A DNA stretch of 60,866 bases from Bacteroidota bacterium (lineage in GTDB: Bacteria; Bacteroidota; Rhodothermia; Rhodothermales; UBA10348), in NCBI GenBank assembly GCA_029262855.1, contig JAJCYP010000096.1:1-60866 (forward strand). The letters are read 5' to 3'. Position numbers and translations under genes: made by a program. Shown here in pieces: positions 33,658-41,949 of the stretch (positions are counted from its first letter, which is position 1; each line of letters opens with the position of its first letter). The notes beneath the pieces were generated by a model, which had not been told where the DNA came from, searched no databases, and saw nothing but the letters and a program-made list of their open reading frames with translations.

Positions 33658-34282
33658 TCAATACGAGCCCATAGTGAGCGTAAGGGCCAAGATCGGCCGC
33701 TCCAAAACCGGCATATACCCGGCATAGGTTCCGATCTTGATTCCGCCACCCGTGCCACCGTAGCCTCCGAAAATGGCAAAACCTCGGACTCCAAACGAGT
33801 CTGCGCTTTCCAAATTCAGCGAGATCCGTTGGTAGCCGAGACCGACTGCTCCGACGCTTCGGCTGTTGAAGGCACGGTGTTGTAAGAACAGCTGGCCCCG
33901 GCCGGGAGCGGATAATCCCGCCGTGAGGTAGTTCCGGTGCCACAGCCTGAATGTGGCATCGATTCCGGCCACGAACACGCCCGCCGTAAGCGAAATCGCG
34001 ACCCGTCTGTGGGATCGAAGTCTACCACATATATACCGCCACTAAATCCGTTCGGATTCAGAGGGAGTCCCTCCGCGCGGTCGCTCCCCGAATGCTCTCG
34101 TCCGGCCAGTTCAACTGCTGCACTTCGAGCGGGCTGGTACGTCCCGACAAGTCCGAACCCGAACTCCCTGTCGTGGGTTGGCCTTGTAGCTGGGTCGTGA
34201 AACAGAAGCGCCTCGCTGACCGGGGTATGGGTGACACAGCCCCCGAGCACTAGAAGAATGGCACCGAAGGCACATCGCGATC
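33658..34282 (-). pseudogene. Decayed outer-membrane lipoprotein (copy 1), 5' truncated and frameshifted
   Basis: This is a damaged copy of the lipoprotein at 44148-44827. Reading the minus strand, the lipobox LVLGGC is present, but the coding sequence upstream of it is replaced near 34282 by protease-derived sequence, so no normal start remains. The frame is then open to F-D-P-T-D-G, where a G run of four in the other copy is three here (34001-34004). That shifts the frame, and the rest continues in another frame as I-S-L-T-A-G-V-F-V-A-G-I-D to the shared end TLTMGSY. Function would be an outer-membrane-associated barrel-like protein of unknown role. Confidence 0.7.
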
Positions 34283-34519
34283 GAGCCTACTTCGAGACTG
34301 GGTGGCAGGTAGAATCGGTAGGAAGTTGTAAGGGGGCAGTAGCGCAGGAACGCCAGACTCCGGTAGGAAACTCGGCCACGAGAAGGCACCCGGCCTATCC
34401 GGATCTCGATCGAGTCCTTTGCCAGCGCTCTCGTGGACCCACTGAAATTGTCCGGAGTCAATCAGAAAGCTAAGGGTGTCGCCTTCGACCGTGACCGGTT
34501 CGACATAGACCAGGCCCTC
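34283..34519 (-). pseudogene. N-terminal fragment of a retropepsin-like aspartic protease (copy 1)
   Basis: Read from the minus strand, an uninterrupted frame of about 79 codons translates to GLVYVEPVTVEGDTLSFLID followed by S-G-Q-F-Q-W-V-H-E and, later, P-E-S-G-V-P-A-L-L-P-P-Y. It aligns without gaps to residues 40-120 of the intact protein at 44918-45886 (VEPVTVNGDTLRFLLDSGG). The first catalytic D-S-G is retained. It has no start, no second D-T-G and no stop of its own; it runs into the lipoprotein sequence at 34282 through the shared 16-mer AGGCTCGATCGCGATG, which marks the deletion junction. Confidence 0.75.
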
Positions 34520-34645
34520 CGTGTCACTCCTTCGTCACCAACCCACCATTGAGCTCCTCAAGACTGATGCCAATGGTACACAAGAAGTATACAGGCTGGG
34601 ACCCTTTCCGGTTCACAATGCTCAGTTGAATGGTCTCCGTTGTGT
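34520..34645 (-). pseudogene. Fragment of the lipoprotein at 45891-46469 (copy 1)
   Basis: The minus strand encodes A-D-T-T-E-T-I-Q-L-S-I-V-N-R-K-G-S-Q-P-V-Y-F-L-C-T and the following E-E-L-N-G-G-L-V-T-K-E, nearly identical to residues 60-100 of the intact lipoprotein. A stop (TGA) follows K-E directly, where the intact copy continues W-F-V-Y. Both ends are deletion junctions: the right edge joins membrane-protein sequence at about 34645, the left edge joins protease sequence. Confidence 0.75.
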
Positions 34646-34866
34646 CAGCGAAATACAACGGCGAATACAATATCGAAAACGCCAAAACGCCGAGGGCGAC
34701 GATAGCCACTGGGGTTGTTGATGGAAGGGCGGCCGCTGTGGCTTCAGCGTTCAGTAGATAGATAGATGAGGGAGGTGAGGATATTGGCGAGGACCATCCC
34801 CACGAGGAACGTCGTCAGGCATCCGTGACGTTTCGGTTTGGCGAGCTGGACTTCGGCAATTTCCAC
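34646..34866 (-). pseudogene. Remnant of a small four-helix-type membrane protein, frameshifted
   Basis: On the minus strand one frame gives V-E-I-A-E-V-Q-L-A-K-P-K-R-H-G-C-L-T-T-F-L-V-G-M and a hydrophobic segment LANILTSLIYLS, then a stop. The continuation T-P-V-A-I-V-A-L-G-V-L-A-F-S-I-L-Y is in another frame. K-P-K-R-H-G-C-L-T followed by two hydrophobic helices resembles a common family of short membrane proteins. The frame shift falls at a tetranucleotide run (ATCT repeated three times, near 34755-34768). The gene is cut by the lipoprotein fragment on its 3' side. Confidence 0.5.
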
Positions 34867-34972
34867 TAGTGGTCGATAACGCTCATCGCGGCTGCGACCT
34901 TGCCCGCCGCTTCGGGGGCGCGAAAAGCCTTGCTGAAGACTCCAGACTGATCAAAACAGCACACCCGCTTGG
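34867..34972 (-). pseudogene. Relic of the 3' end of an OmdA gene and the start of its neighbour
   Basis: About 100 bases match the region 1640-1735. The minus strand encodes KRVCCFDQSGVFSKAFRAPE, compared with KRVCCFDQSGVYSKALCAPK at the end of the intact OmdA gene. The homology runs past the OmdA end into the first six codons of the next gene (M-S-V-I-D-H then stop, versus M-N-A-I-Y-Q). Everything upstream of K-R-V-C-C is gone and replaced by the RelE-type toxin gene. This shows that the OmdA-unknown gene pair once lay downstream of this second permease too. Confidence 0.7.
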
Positions 34973-35199
34973 ATGACGTGCACGACGAGTCGGTCGTCCT
35001 CGACCTCGTATACGATCCGGAACGGTCCTTGACGGACTCGATAGAAGGGCTTCCCAGATAGTCTCTCACACCCGGGCGGCCTCGGGTCTTGGCCAAGGGC
35101 GCGGATCCGCGCCACGATTCGTTGTCGATCCCGACTGGTGCCCAGCGCCTCGATTTCCTTGGCGGCCGATGGTTTGATCAGGATGCTATAGCTTCCCAC
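34951..35199 (-). CDS. RelE/ParE-superfamily toxin with altered C-terminus
   Basis: The 82-aa product (GTG start at 35199) has the RelE pattern: Y-S-I-L-I-K-P-S-A-A-K-E-I, then R-D-R-Q-R-I-V-A-R-I-R-A-L, then P-P-G-C-E-R-L-S-G-K-P-F-Y-R-V-R-Q-G-P-F-R-I-V-Y-E-V. Family members normally end V-x-V-I-R-V-G-H-R-R-x-V-Y, which carries catalytic Arg and Tyr residues. This one ends V-I-Q-A-G-V-L-F because its last codons and TGA are supplied by the OmdA relic. mRNA cleavage activity is therefore doubtful. It overlaps the antitoxin gene by 14 bases. Confidence 0.8.
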   Translation of the reverse strand: MGSYSILIKPSAAKEIEALGTSRDRQRIVARIRALGQDPRPPGCERLSGKPFYRVRQGPFRIVYEVEDDRLVVHVIQAGVLF

Positions 35200-35419
35200 G
35201 AGCCTCGAGGTCGATCACGAACTCCTCGAACGACAGTGATCGTTCCGCCCGGCGCTCGTGAATCGCGCTGAGATCCTCCGCATCCTCTCGAAAGGCCGCC
35301 TTCAGTGCGCCGTTGACAAGATCTGACATGGAGACTTCGATCTCCGCAGCCTTGAGGCGAAGCGCCTTGTGGAGCTCAGGGTCGAGGTAAATGGTCGCTC
35401 GTTTACTTGTGCTTGCCAT
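35186..35419 (-). CDS. Ribbon-helix-helix antitoxin (RelB/CopG type)
   Basis: ATG at 35419 (MASTSKRATIYLDPELHKAL) gives 77 aa. The N-terminal K-R-A-T-I-Y-L-D-P-E-L-H-K-A-L-R-L-K-A-A-E is a classic ribbon-helix-helix DNA-binding motif. The C-terminal half (S-L-S-F-E-E-F-V-I-D-L-E-A-R) is the toxin-binding tail, similar to antitoxins found with RelE-type toxins. It precedes and overlaps the toxin gene. Repression of its own promoter through sites at 35426-35437 is likely by family rule. Confidence 0.8.
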   Translation of the reverse strand: MASTSKRATIYLDPELHKALRLKAAEIEVSMSDLVNGALKAAFREDAEDLSAIHERRAERSLSFEEFVIDLEARGKL

Positions 35420-35425
35420 CAATAG

Positions 35426-35437
35426 ACGTTGTAACGT
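35426..35437. promoter_or_regulatory. Candidate RelBE-type operator
   Basis: ACGTT-GT-AACGT is a short perfect inverted repeat 6 bases upstream of the antitoxin ATG. A further AACGT lies at 35449-35453, 16 bases away. Ribbon-helix-helix antitoxins bind such spaced short boxes. The match is short, so this is a candidate only. Confidence 0.35.
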
Positions 35438-35515
35438 TATGGTGATAGAACGTCGCATCTGTGTGAATGTTGCCAGGGCGGGCTCGTACTTGGCGGAGGT
35501 GTTGCCGCCACGGCC

Positions 35516-37882
35516 CTACTCCGCCCGCAACGAACGCACCGGATCGAGAAGTGCGCAGCGAATGGACTGGTAGCTGACCGTCGCCCACGCAATGACCAAC
35601 GTGAGTACAAAGGCCAAGGCAAGAACCCCCACTCCCAAGTCGACTCGGTAGGCAAAGTTGCCCAGCCACTTCTCCATGATCAGGTAGGCGATTGGCGCGG
35701 CGATGAGGAATGCCACGGCGACGAGTAGAAGGAACTCGCGGGAGAGGAGGGTGGCTACGCTCGGGACAGACGCACCCAGGACCTTGCGGATGCCGATCTC
35801 TTTTGATCGCTGCTCGGCGGTGAACGAGGCCAACCCAAAGAGTCCCAGGCAGGCGATGAACAGTGCGACCACGGCGAACGCATTCGCCAGCGTACCGAGG
35901 ACCGCCTCGCTACGATAGGACTCTTCGTACTCCTGATCCATGAACCGGACATTCAGGAGGTATTCCGGATTGAATTGCCTGTAGAGAGTCTCAAGGCCGG
36001 CGAGCGCCGCTTTGGTCCGCCCCGCTTCTGTGCGGACGAAAAGGATGTTGGTCTGCTGGGGCCGCAGCCGGAGAATCACGGGGCGAATCGGTCGATACAT
36101 TGACCCCATGTGGAAGTCCTCCATGACGCCAACGATGGTACCTGGAACGTCCCAGAAGGCGATTTCTTTTCCGACCGGATCGTCCATCCCCATCGCCTCG
36201 GCGGCACGCCAATTTATGAGGTAATTCGACGAGTCGGCACCGAACGCTTCCGAGAAGGTCCGGCCTTGAGCGAGTTCGATGCCCATCGTCTCAACAAAAC
36301 CGTAGCCGACAGCGGAATTCCAGAACAGCGTGTTGTCGTCCGGGTCTTTGCCTTCCCATTGAACGCCGATCGTATCGTTGCCAATCTGCAACGGGTTGTT
36401 GTTGGCAGTCGAAACGGCTGCCACGCCGTCGACCCCGGCCAATTCCCGCTTGAAAGTGTCGTACTGGTCACGAATCCCGCCCTCGAGCCGAACCATCACG
36501 ACATTTTCCTTGTCGAGTCCGAGGTCTTTCGATCGGATATGCTCAATCTGGCGATACACAGTCAGCGTGCCCACGATGAGGATGATCGACATCGAGAATT
36601 GCGCTACCACGAGAGCCTTGCGAATACCGGAGCCGCGTCCGGATGCCGTGGTGCGTAGTCCGAATACGGAGGTCACCGAGAAGCCGGAGAGGTAGATGGC
36701 TGGATACGTACCGGCCAGTAGGCCGGTCAGGACCGCAACCGCAGCGAAGAGCAGCCATAGGGTCGGTCCCATGCTGCTGAGTGTGACGCCCTTCTGTGTC
36801 AAGGTGTTGAACGAAGGCAGGAGGAGCGCCATCAGGCCGATCGCCAGGAAGAATGCGATCACCGCCTTCAGGAGCGACTCTCCCATGAACTGCGTGGCCA
36901 GCGAGGCGCGTGTAGCACCCGCCGTCTTGCGCACGCCTATCTCCCGCGCGCGCTGGCCACTTCGCGCGGTCGCCAGATTCATGAAATTGATACTCGCGAT
37001 CAGGAGGATCAGAAAAGCGACCAGACTGAACGCGCGCACGTATTCGATCCGACCGCCAACCGGGACGCCGTTCTCGAAGTCTCCGTACAAGTAGGCCCGC
37101 GTGATCGGATAGAGAAAGGCATGAGACTCATAGGAATCGTGATGCTGGTCTATCACGTCTTTGAACTTCGCGTTGAAGGCCTCGACGTCTGTCCCTGGAT
37201 GCAGCTTCGCCCAGATGCTCAAACCGTTGTTGTCCCAGGCCTCGACCCACTCGTTCCGGCGGATGTACTCTTCGATGGGGATGACGAAGCCGAAGTCGAG
37301 CGTGGAGGTCGCCGGCGGATTCTCGGCGACGCCGGTCACCGTCAGGTCAACTCGGTTGCTGACGCGGATTCGTTGCCCGAGGATGTCAGAGCGTGATCGC
37401 CAATCCCTTCCAAAAAACCGCTGAGCTGTCTTCGCTGTCAGGACGATGGACTCCGGCGCGTCAAGAGCGGTCTCGGCGTCTCCCATCGCCAGCGGGAAGG
37501 AAAAGAGTTCGAAAAAATCGGTGCCGGCCCACCGGCCGTTCGTCCGCATCATTTCGTTCTCGTGTCGCAGCAACATCCAGCTGTCCCAGCTGAGAAGGAC
37601 GCTGTGTTCCACCTCCGGGTAGTCGTCCCGCATGGCCTGTGCAAGGGGCTTCGGCATTGAGGTCGTGGTGCCTCGTGTCCCGCCGAAGGTCGAATGGCGC
37701 ATTACCGAATAGATCCGGTCGGCGTCCTCGTGGAAGCCATCTGTGCTGACCTCGTCCTGGATCCAGATGACGATGACGAACGCGCACGTGAGGCCGACGG
37801 CCAGCCCGAGAATGTTCAGGGCCGCATAGCCCTTGTGGCGCACCATGTTGCGAAAGGCGACACGGAAGAAGTTGCGGATCAT
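35516..37882 (-). CDS. Two-FtsX-domain ABC transporter permease, MacB-like (copy 2)
   Basis: This 788-aa permease is collinear with 2142-4508 without gaps. It differs mainly by conservative changes (for example D-D-F-H-E-N versus D-G-F-H-E-D, and N-Y-I-R-S-K versus E-H-I-R-S-K). It has the same eight membrane segments, two FtsX cores (A-R-S-G-Q-R-A-R-E-I-G-V-R-K-T and E-Q-R-S-K-E-I-G-I-R-K-V-L-G-A) and end DPVRSLRAE. As with copy 1 no ATPase gene adjoins it. Both copies look functional, so they may have diverged in substrate. Downstream lie the RelBE-type pair and the OmdA relic; upstream is a relic of another permease end. Confidence 0.85.
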   Translation of the reverse strand: MIRNFFRVAFRNMVRHKGYAALNILGLAVGLTCAFVIVIWIQDEVSTDGFHEDADRIYSVMRHSTFGGTRGTTTSMPKPLAQAMRDDYPEVEHSVLLSWDSWMLLRHENEMMRTNGRWAGTDFFELFSFPLAMGDAETALDAPESIVLTAKTAQRFFGRDWRSRSDILGQRIRVSNRVDLTVTGVAENPPATSTLDFGFVIPIEEYIRRNEWVEAWDNNGLSIWAKLHPGTDVEAFNAKFKDVIDQHHDSYESHAFLYPITRAYLYGDFENGVPVGGRIEYVRAFSLVAFLILLIASINFMNLATARSGQRAREIGVRKTAGATRASLATQFMGESLLKAVIAFFLAIGLMALLLPSFNTLTQKGVTLSSMGPTLWLLFAAVAVLTGLLAGTYPAIYLSGFSVTSVFGLRTTASGRGSGIRKALVVAQFSMSIILIVGTLTVYRQIEHIRSKDLGLDKENVVMVRLEGGIRDQYDTFKRELAGVDGVAAVSTANNNPLQIGNDTIGVQWEGKDPDDNTLFWNSAVGYGFVETMGIELAQGRTFSEAFGADSSNYLINWRAAEAMGMDDPVGKEIAFWDVPGTIVGVMEDFHMGSMYRPIRPVILRLRPQQTNILFVRTEAGRTKAALAGLETLYRQFNPEYLLNVRFMDQEYEESYRSEAVLGTLANAFAVVALFIACLGLFGLASFTAEQRSKEIGIRKVLGASVPSVATLLSREFLLLVAVAFLIAAPIAYLIMEKWLGNFAYRVDLGVGVLALAFVLTLVIAWATVSYQSIRCALLDPVRSLRAE

Positions 37883-38017
37883 CCTGGTTCTGGCTGGTCA
37901 GCGGGTGGGGCGCGGGGGAGTAGATAGACACGCCCGACGAGGAAATGGTTGCGGGAACGGCTACCGGGTGAGCATGACTCGATCCACAGACGCCGGCTGA
38001 GGCGGTCCAAGCGACAT

Positions 38018-38085
38018 TTACCCGTACCGAAGCGACTCCACCGGATCGCGCAGCGCGGCACGATTCCAGTTCCGTGTTTGTTGGG
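38018..38085 (-). pseudogene. Relic of a permease C-terminus
   Basis: The minus strand encodes N-W-N-R-A-A-L-R-D-P-V-E-S-L-R-Y-G and a TAA stop at 38018-38020. This is the terminal motif of FtsX-type permeases. The frame upstream does not continue as permease sequence. It is a fragment of about 18 codons left from a third permease gene next to copy 2. Confidence 0.5.
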
Positions 38086-38137
38086 GCCGATGGAGAGTCC
38101 AGAACTTATTCCAGTGGATGGCTTTCGATCCCCTTTA

Positions 38138-39166
38138 ATGATCGGAATAATGCGCATACCCGTGTTCTTACGGCCTCATGCTGTTCTCATCGGGCTGGTC
38201 CTTCTTACCTCGACTGCATCGGGACAAGTCAAGACGCGGGTCGGCGTCTCATCCATTTACGATTCGAATCCATTCCATCTCCGAGAGTCGTGGAAGGACT
38301 CATTCGATTCAGATCGGTCACCGGGCGAGCGATTCGATGGGTTTGAGACGATCTCCGATGTGATCACCACGCTGGAAGGGTCCGTATCTCGTCGATGGAA
38401 ACTGGAGGGTGGCTCCAGGGTGGAAACGACTGCCAAGGGTAGTTTTGATGCGTACGCATTCAATTCGGTGGCCACGTATGCGGAGCTGAAGCTTGGAGCT
38501 GATTGGGACCTGCGAAAGGCGGGACAGGCGGGCCTGGACATATCATGGATTCCATCCCGGCAGCGCCGGAACTATCACGACAACTCGGGCGCGGTCTCCG
38601 GCGCATTCGAGCCGGGCGAGTTCTCCGAGATCGACACGGAAGTATCGTACAGGTACCGGATTCGCAGTGGCTTGAGTACGCAGGCGTTTGCCGGTCTCGT
38701 AAGCCGTTCCTACGATGCCCCGCATGCGAACAGGGATCGGGTGCAGATTGAGGCCGGGGTGGGCGTAGATCTCCGTGTGGCGCGGAGGAGGCATGTTCTA
38801 CTTGAGGCCGCCCTTGTCGCGGCAAGCACCGGCGATGACCTTGAGGACGGGATTCCGGTCGATAGATCCTTCGACGCGGTCCAGGTCAGGCTCGATTACG
38901 AGGCGTCTGCTTTCAAGGTGTGGGCAAAGATGCGCAACCGGAGTTACTCCACCGAGGAGGCGCGTGATCTCGGACATTTCGACCGTTCCGACGTCAAATG
39001 GACTGTGGGCTCGGAGTGGGAACGGAGTTTGACAGACAAGCTGAAGATGACAGTCAATGCGCGCTACGAAAACAACTCATCTCGCCGTGCATCGGGGCTT
39101 CCCAGCGAGGACGTCATCCCGTATACGGATTTCTCGGTGGGTGGGGGACTGAGGCTTTCGCTGTGA
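38138..39166 (+). CDS. Outer-membrane beta-barrel protein
   Basis: ATG at 38138 (MIGIMRIPVFLRPHAVLIGL) is chosen because a signal peptide follows directly and ends T-A-S-G-Q; ATG 38150 is an alternative. The mature chain of about 310 residues alternates polar and hydrophobic residues in strands such as V-K-T-R-V-G-V-S-S-I-Y, A-E-L-K-L-G-A-D-W-D-L and V-N-A-R-Y-E-N-N, and ends in a strand finishing R-L-S-L. This is a barrel of roughly 14 strands with acidic loops. It is the first gene of a four-gene cluster, with the next gene starting inside its stop codon (GTGA). A role as channel for the polymer made by its neighbours is inferred. Confidence 0.65.
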   Translation: MIGIMRIPVFLRPHAVLIGLVLLTSTASGQVKTRVGVSSIYDSNPFHLRESWKDSFDSDRSPGERFDGFETISDVITTLEGSVSRRWKLEGGSRVETTAKGSFDAYAFNSVATYAELKLGADWDLRKAGQAGLDISWIPSRQRRNYHDNSGAVSGAFEPGEFSEIDTEVSYRYRIRSGLSTQAFAGLVSRSYDAPHANRDRVQIEAGVGVDLRVARRRHVLLEAALVAASTGDDLEDGIPVDRSFDAVQVRLDYEASAFKVWAKMRNRSYSTEEARDLGHFDRSDVKWTVGSEWERSLTDKLKMTVNARYENNSSRRASGLPSEDVIPYTDFSVGGGLRLSL

Positions 39167-40269
39167 AACGAGTCTTGTTCAGCGGGTACGCGCCCGTCCA
39201 CTTTCTGAGTTTCGAGCCCGTTTACCGGGCATTGCGGGACCGGCCCGAACTCTCGATACTGCTCTCTGGAGGCTTCCGGGAGAAACGGGCCGATGGGAGT
39301 GTCACGTTTCACTCCGATGGTTTCTATGACCCGTTCGATGTCGATCCGGAGCATGTGTGCTCTGTTGAGACCGCGCAGCAAACCGACGTGGATGTTGCGG
39401 TGTGCGCCCACCTTTCGGACAGCCTCTTTCCACGTTCCACTCGGCAGACACTCCAGATATACCACGGGGTTTCCTTCAAGAACTACGCGGTGCGTGACAA
39501 GGCGCTGGCGTTCGACATCCTGTGTCTACCAGGCCGGTATCACGCCAGGAAGTACAGAGAGAAGGGTCTCATCCAGAGTGGCGGTCCGGAGATTTTTCTC
39601 ACCGGTTTCGCCAAGGTTGATGCCCTGGTCAACGGATCGCTTGACCGTGCATCGCTTCTGGAGAGCCACGGATTGGACCCGTCCAGGCCGACGCTGCTTT
39701 ATGCCCCGACCGGAGACAAATACAACTCTCTTGAGACCGTCGGTGAGGAGGTCATTCGGAGGTTGGCTGCATCGGACGCGTGGAACCTGGTCATCAAGCC
39801 ACACGACCACCCGAAGCGAACCATAGACTGGTTCGAGCGATTGGCTCGCTATGGGTCACCCCGGGTTCGTCTCCTGCGCGATCTTGATGTGGTGCCCTGG
39901 CTTCACGCCGCAGACCTCTTGATTTCGGATGCGTCGTCCGTGATCACAGAGTATACGTTGCTGGACCGGCCTGTCGTGCTCCTGAACGTGCCCAAGCTGT
40001 TGAAGAGGGTTCTTGATCGCGGAGGCGCGCTCGACCTGGACACCTACGGACACAAAGTGGGGCCGGTCGTCGATGACCCCTCGACTATCGTCCACGTGGT
40101 TGAGAGGCAGCTCGCCGATTCTTCCGGCTTCAGCGAGCGGCGCCTAGCCATGGCAGAAGAGGTGTTCTTCCAACCCGGGAGCGCGGCCGGGCGTATCGCT
40201 GCGCTGGTGCAGTATGCCGCAACCGGGGACGTGGCCTTTACGGACGGCGTCGAGCGTGTCGAGCCGTGA
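39163..40269 (+). CDS. CDP-glycerol/alditol phosphotransferase family protein (TagB/TagF-like)
   Basis: GTG at 39163 overlaps the upstream stop; the product has 368 aa. The C-terminal two thirds match the CDP-glycerol glycerophosphotransferase family: P-T-L-L-Y-A-P-T-G-D-K, N-L-V-I-K-P-H-D-H-P, and A-A-D-L-L-I-S-D-A-S-S-V-I-T-E-Y-T-L-L-D-R-P-V-V-L-L. The N-terminal half contains an I-Y-H-G-V-S-F-K-N-Y segment typical of these GT-B-like enzymes. They add glycerol-phosphate or related alditol-phosphate units to glycans or teichoic-acid-like polymers. The enzyme lacks a membrane segment and probably acts on the inner face of the inner membrane. Confidence 0.8.
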   Translation: MKRVLFSGYAPVHFLSFEPVYRALRDRPELSILLSGGFREKRADGSVTFHSDGFYDPFDVDPEHVCSVETAQQTDVDVAVCAHLSDSLFPRSTRQTLQIYHGVSFKNYAVRDKALAFDILCLPGRYHARKYREKGLIQSGGPEIFLTGFAKVDALVNGSLDRASLLESHGLDPSRPTLLYAPTGDKYNSLETVGEEVIRRLAASDAWNLVIKPHDHPKRTIDWFERLARYGSPRVRLLRDLDVVPWLHAADLLISDASSVITEYTLLDRPVVLLNVPKLLKRVLDRGGALDLDTYGHKVGPVVDDPSTIVHVVERQLADSSGFSERRLAMAEEVFFQPGSAAGRIAALVQYAATGDVAFTDGVERVEP

Positions 40270-41948
40270 CCTGGACTCTCAACCAGACCAAGAGCGCTCT
40301 AAGCCTGGTCAGACGATACGGCCGGGTGCACCGGCGCTGGCTGGCTCACGGGCTCCTGGCCACCCTGGTGGTAGTGGCACTCAGACTGGCCCTACCCTGG
40401 CCACTCAAGTGGGCCATCGAGCTTGTGAGTGGCGGAGCGGGTTCCGGCTTCGAACTGGCTTCGGACTGGCAAACCCGTCTGCTGGGAATCGCCGCCACCT
40501 TCGTGGGCGTGTCTGCGATCCTGGGATATGCCGAACTCCGGCAACGGGTGGCTATGAAGCAGTACGCTGCCGCCACTGTGCACTCGCTTCGGGAGGACGC
40601 GCTCCGACTGTTTACCACGCGTCTGTCGACGCTTGTGGACGAAGGTCCGGATATGATCAGCAGGGTGGTCAGTGACACCGCCAGGATCAAGGCCGAATTG
40701 TCCGGCATCCTGCTTCATGCATCGCAAAACGGTCTGCTGTATCTCGGCATATGCGCCGTTTTTCTTGTGCTTTCCCCCGTCCTGGGCCTGTTCTTCCTGG
40801 TGGGCGGCGTCCTGACCGTCTTGATCGGGGTTGCTGCCGGGCAGCGTGTAGCTCCGGTGTCGCTGAAACAACGTGAGAAGGAGGGCGACTACGCCACCGT
40901 GGTTCTGCGCGCCATTGAAGAGGGCTATCTCGACATAGACAGCGCCGCCATCAATGAGGAAAGTGAGGCCCGCGACGTGAGGGCGACTCGCCTGATTGCG
41001 CGCGCCACATGGGCCGTTCAGGCGACCCTCGCGTTGGTGACGGCTGGCGCTCTCTGGGTCGCGTTTCTGGAGATACAGCGGGGGGCTCTTTCGGCCGGAG
41101 ACCTGTTCTTGTTCATGGCATACGTACTGACGGTCCAACGGCGCATGGTCCAGTTTGGACGCCAGACTGCCCGGACCGGTAAACTGGTCGCCAATCTGAC
41201 CCGGCTCGGCGATCTGATCTCGGTGGTGGAAAGCATTAAGCGGGCTCCCCTCAAGCGGCTCGAAGAATCCATCGAACTCCAGAATCTCCGGCTCCGACCG
41301 GCCCAGGGGGCACTTCGGAAGCGGGCGCTCAAACGCCTGAACACGACGATTCGGAAGGGGGAGAAGGTGGTCATCCTCGGGCCTAGCGGATCCGGCAAAT
41401 CGGCGCTCCTCCGGGTGCTGGCCGGATATGCGGAGGGACAGGGCAAAGTGCTGTGGGATGGACTGCCGGCTCAGGGGGACCAGTTGTTTGACGCCACTGA
41501 TATCCGGTTCTTGCCGCAAGTCTGCCTGTTTCGCAGGCAATCTGTCGGGGCGCTGATGGGGGTTGAGCGAATGGAAGATCTTGATGCTACGCTCGTAAAG
41601 GCCCTGGGTCTGAACCGGATCGTCAAGAACGCGGTCAAGGGCTTGAGAACCAAGCTATCCTCCGCCATGCTAACAGCTGGCGAGGCGCGAGGCATGATAC
41701 TATACAGCATTCTCACCGACCCAGTGGCCAGCGTCTGGCTTCTTGACGGGGTCACCGAAGGCCTTTCCCGCAAGAAGGCCCGACGGCTTCTACAGGCCAT
41801 CGTCCAGGAAGGAGAAGGAAGAACAGTTGTGGTCGGGCTTCCGTACGATGTTGGCCTGGATGCTTTTGACCGCGTGCTGGCCCTGCGGAAAGGGCGTCTG
41901 CGGTTCGATGGGACGGTCGAGGAATGGCAAAAACAAACGATTGGTTGA
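40266..41948 (+). CDS. ABC exporter-like protein (fused membrane and ATP-binding domain) with degenerate ATPase motifs
   Basis: GTG at 40266 overlaps the previous stop. Residues 1-320 hold about six membrane segments of a type I exporter; residues 340-560 are the nucleotide-binding domain. Walker A is intact (GPSGSGKSALL) and a Q-loop (FLPQ) is present. The signature is L-T-A-G-E instead of L-S-G-G-Q, Walker B reads WLLDGVTEG with G where the catalytic E is expected, and the switch His is replaced (V-V-V-G-L-P-Y). This suggests ATP binding without normal hydrolysis, or a partner subunit elsewhere. The neighbours suggest export of a phosphate-linked glycan or its precursor. Confidence 0.75.
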   Translation: MTWTLNQTKSALSLVRRYGRVHRRWLAHGLLATLVVVALRLALPWPLKWAIELVSGGAGSGFELASDWQTRLLGIAATFVGVSAILGYAELRQRVAMKQYAAATVHSLREDALRLFTTRLSTLVDEGPDMISRVVSDTARIKAELSGILLHASQNGLLYLGICAVFLVLSPVLGLFFLVGGVLTVLIGVAAGQRVAPVSLKQREKEGDYATVVLRAIEEGYLDIDSAAINEESEARDVRATRLIARATWAVQATLALVTAGALWVAFLEIQRGALSAGDLFLFMAYVLTVQRRMVQFGRQTARTGKLVANLTRLGDLISVVESIKRAPLKRLEESIELQNLRLRPAQGALRKRALKRLNTTIRKGEKVVILGPSGSGKSALLRVLAGYAEGQGKVLWDGLPAQGDQLFDATDIRFLPQVCLFRRQSVGALMGVERMEDLDATLVKALGLNRIVKNAVKGLRTKLSSAMLTAGEARGMILYSILTDPVASVWLLDGVTEGLSRKKARRLLQAIVQEGEGRTVVVGLPYDVGLDAFDRVLALRKGRLRFDGTVEEWQKQTIG

Positions 41949-41949
41949 C

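Noticed and set aside
40392-41540. Minus-strand frame opposite the ABC gene
   Set aside because: Shadow; the plus strand has Walker A and six membrane segments.
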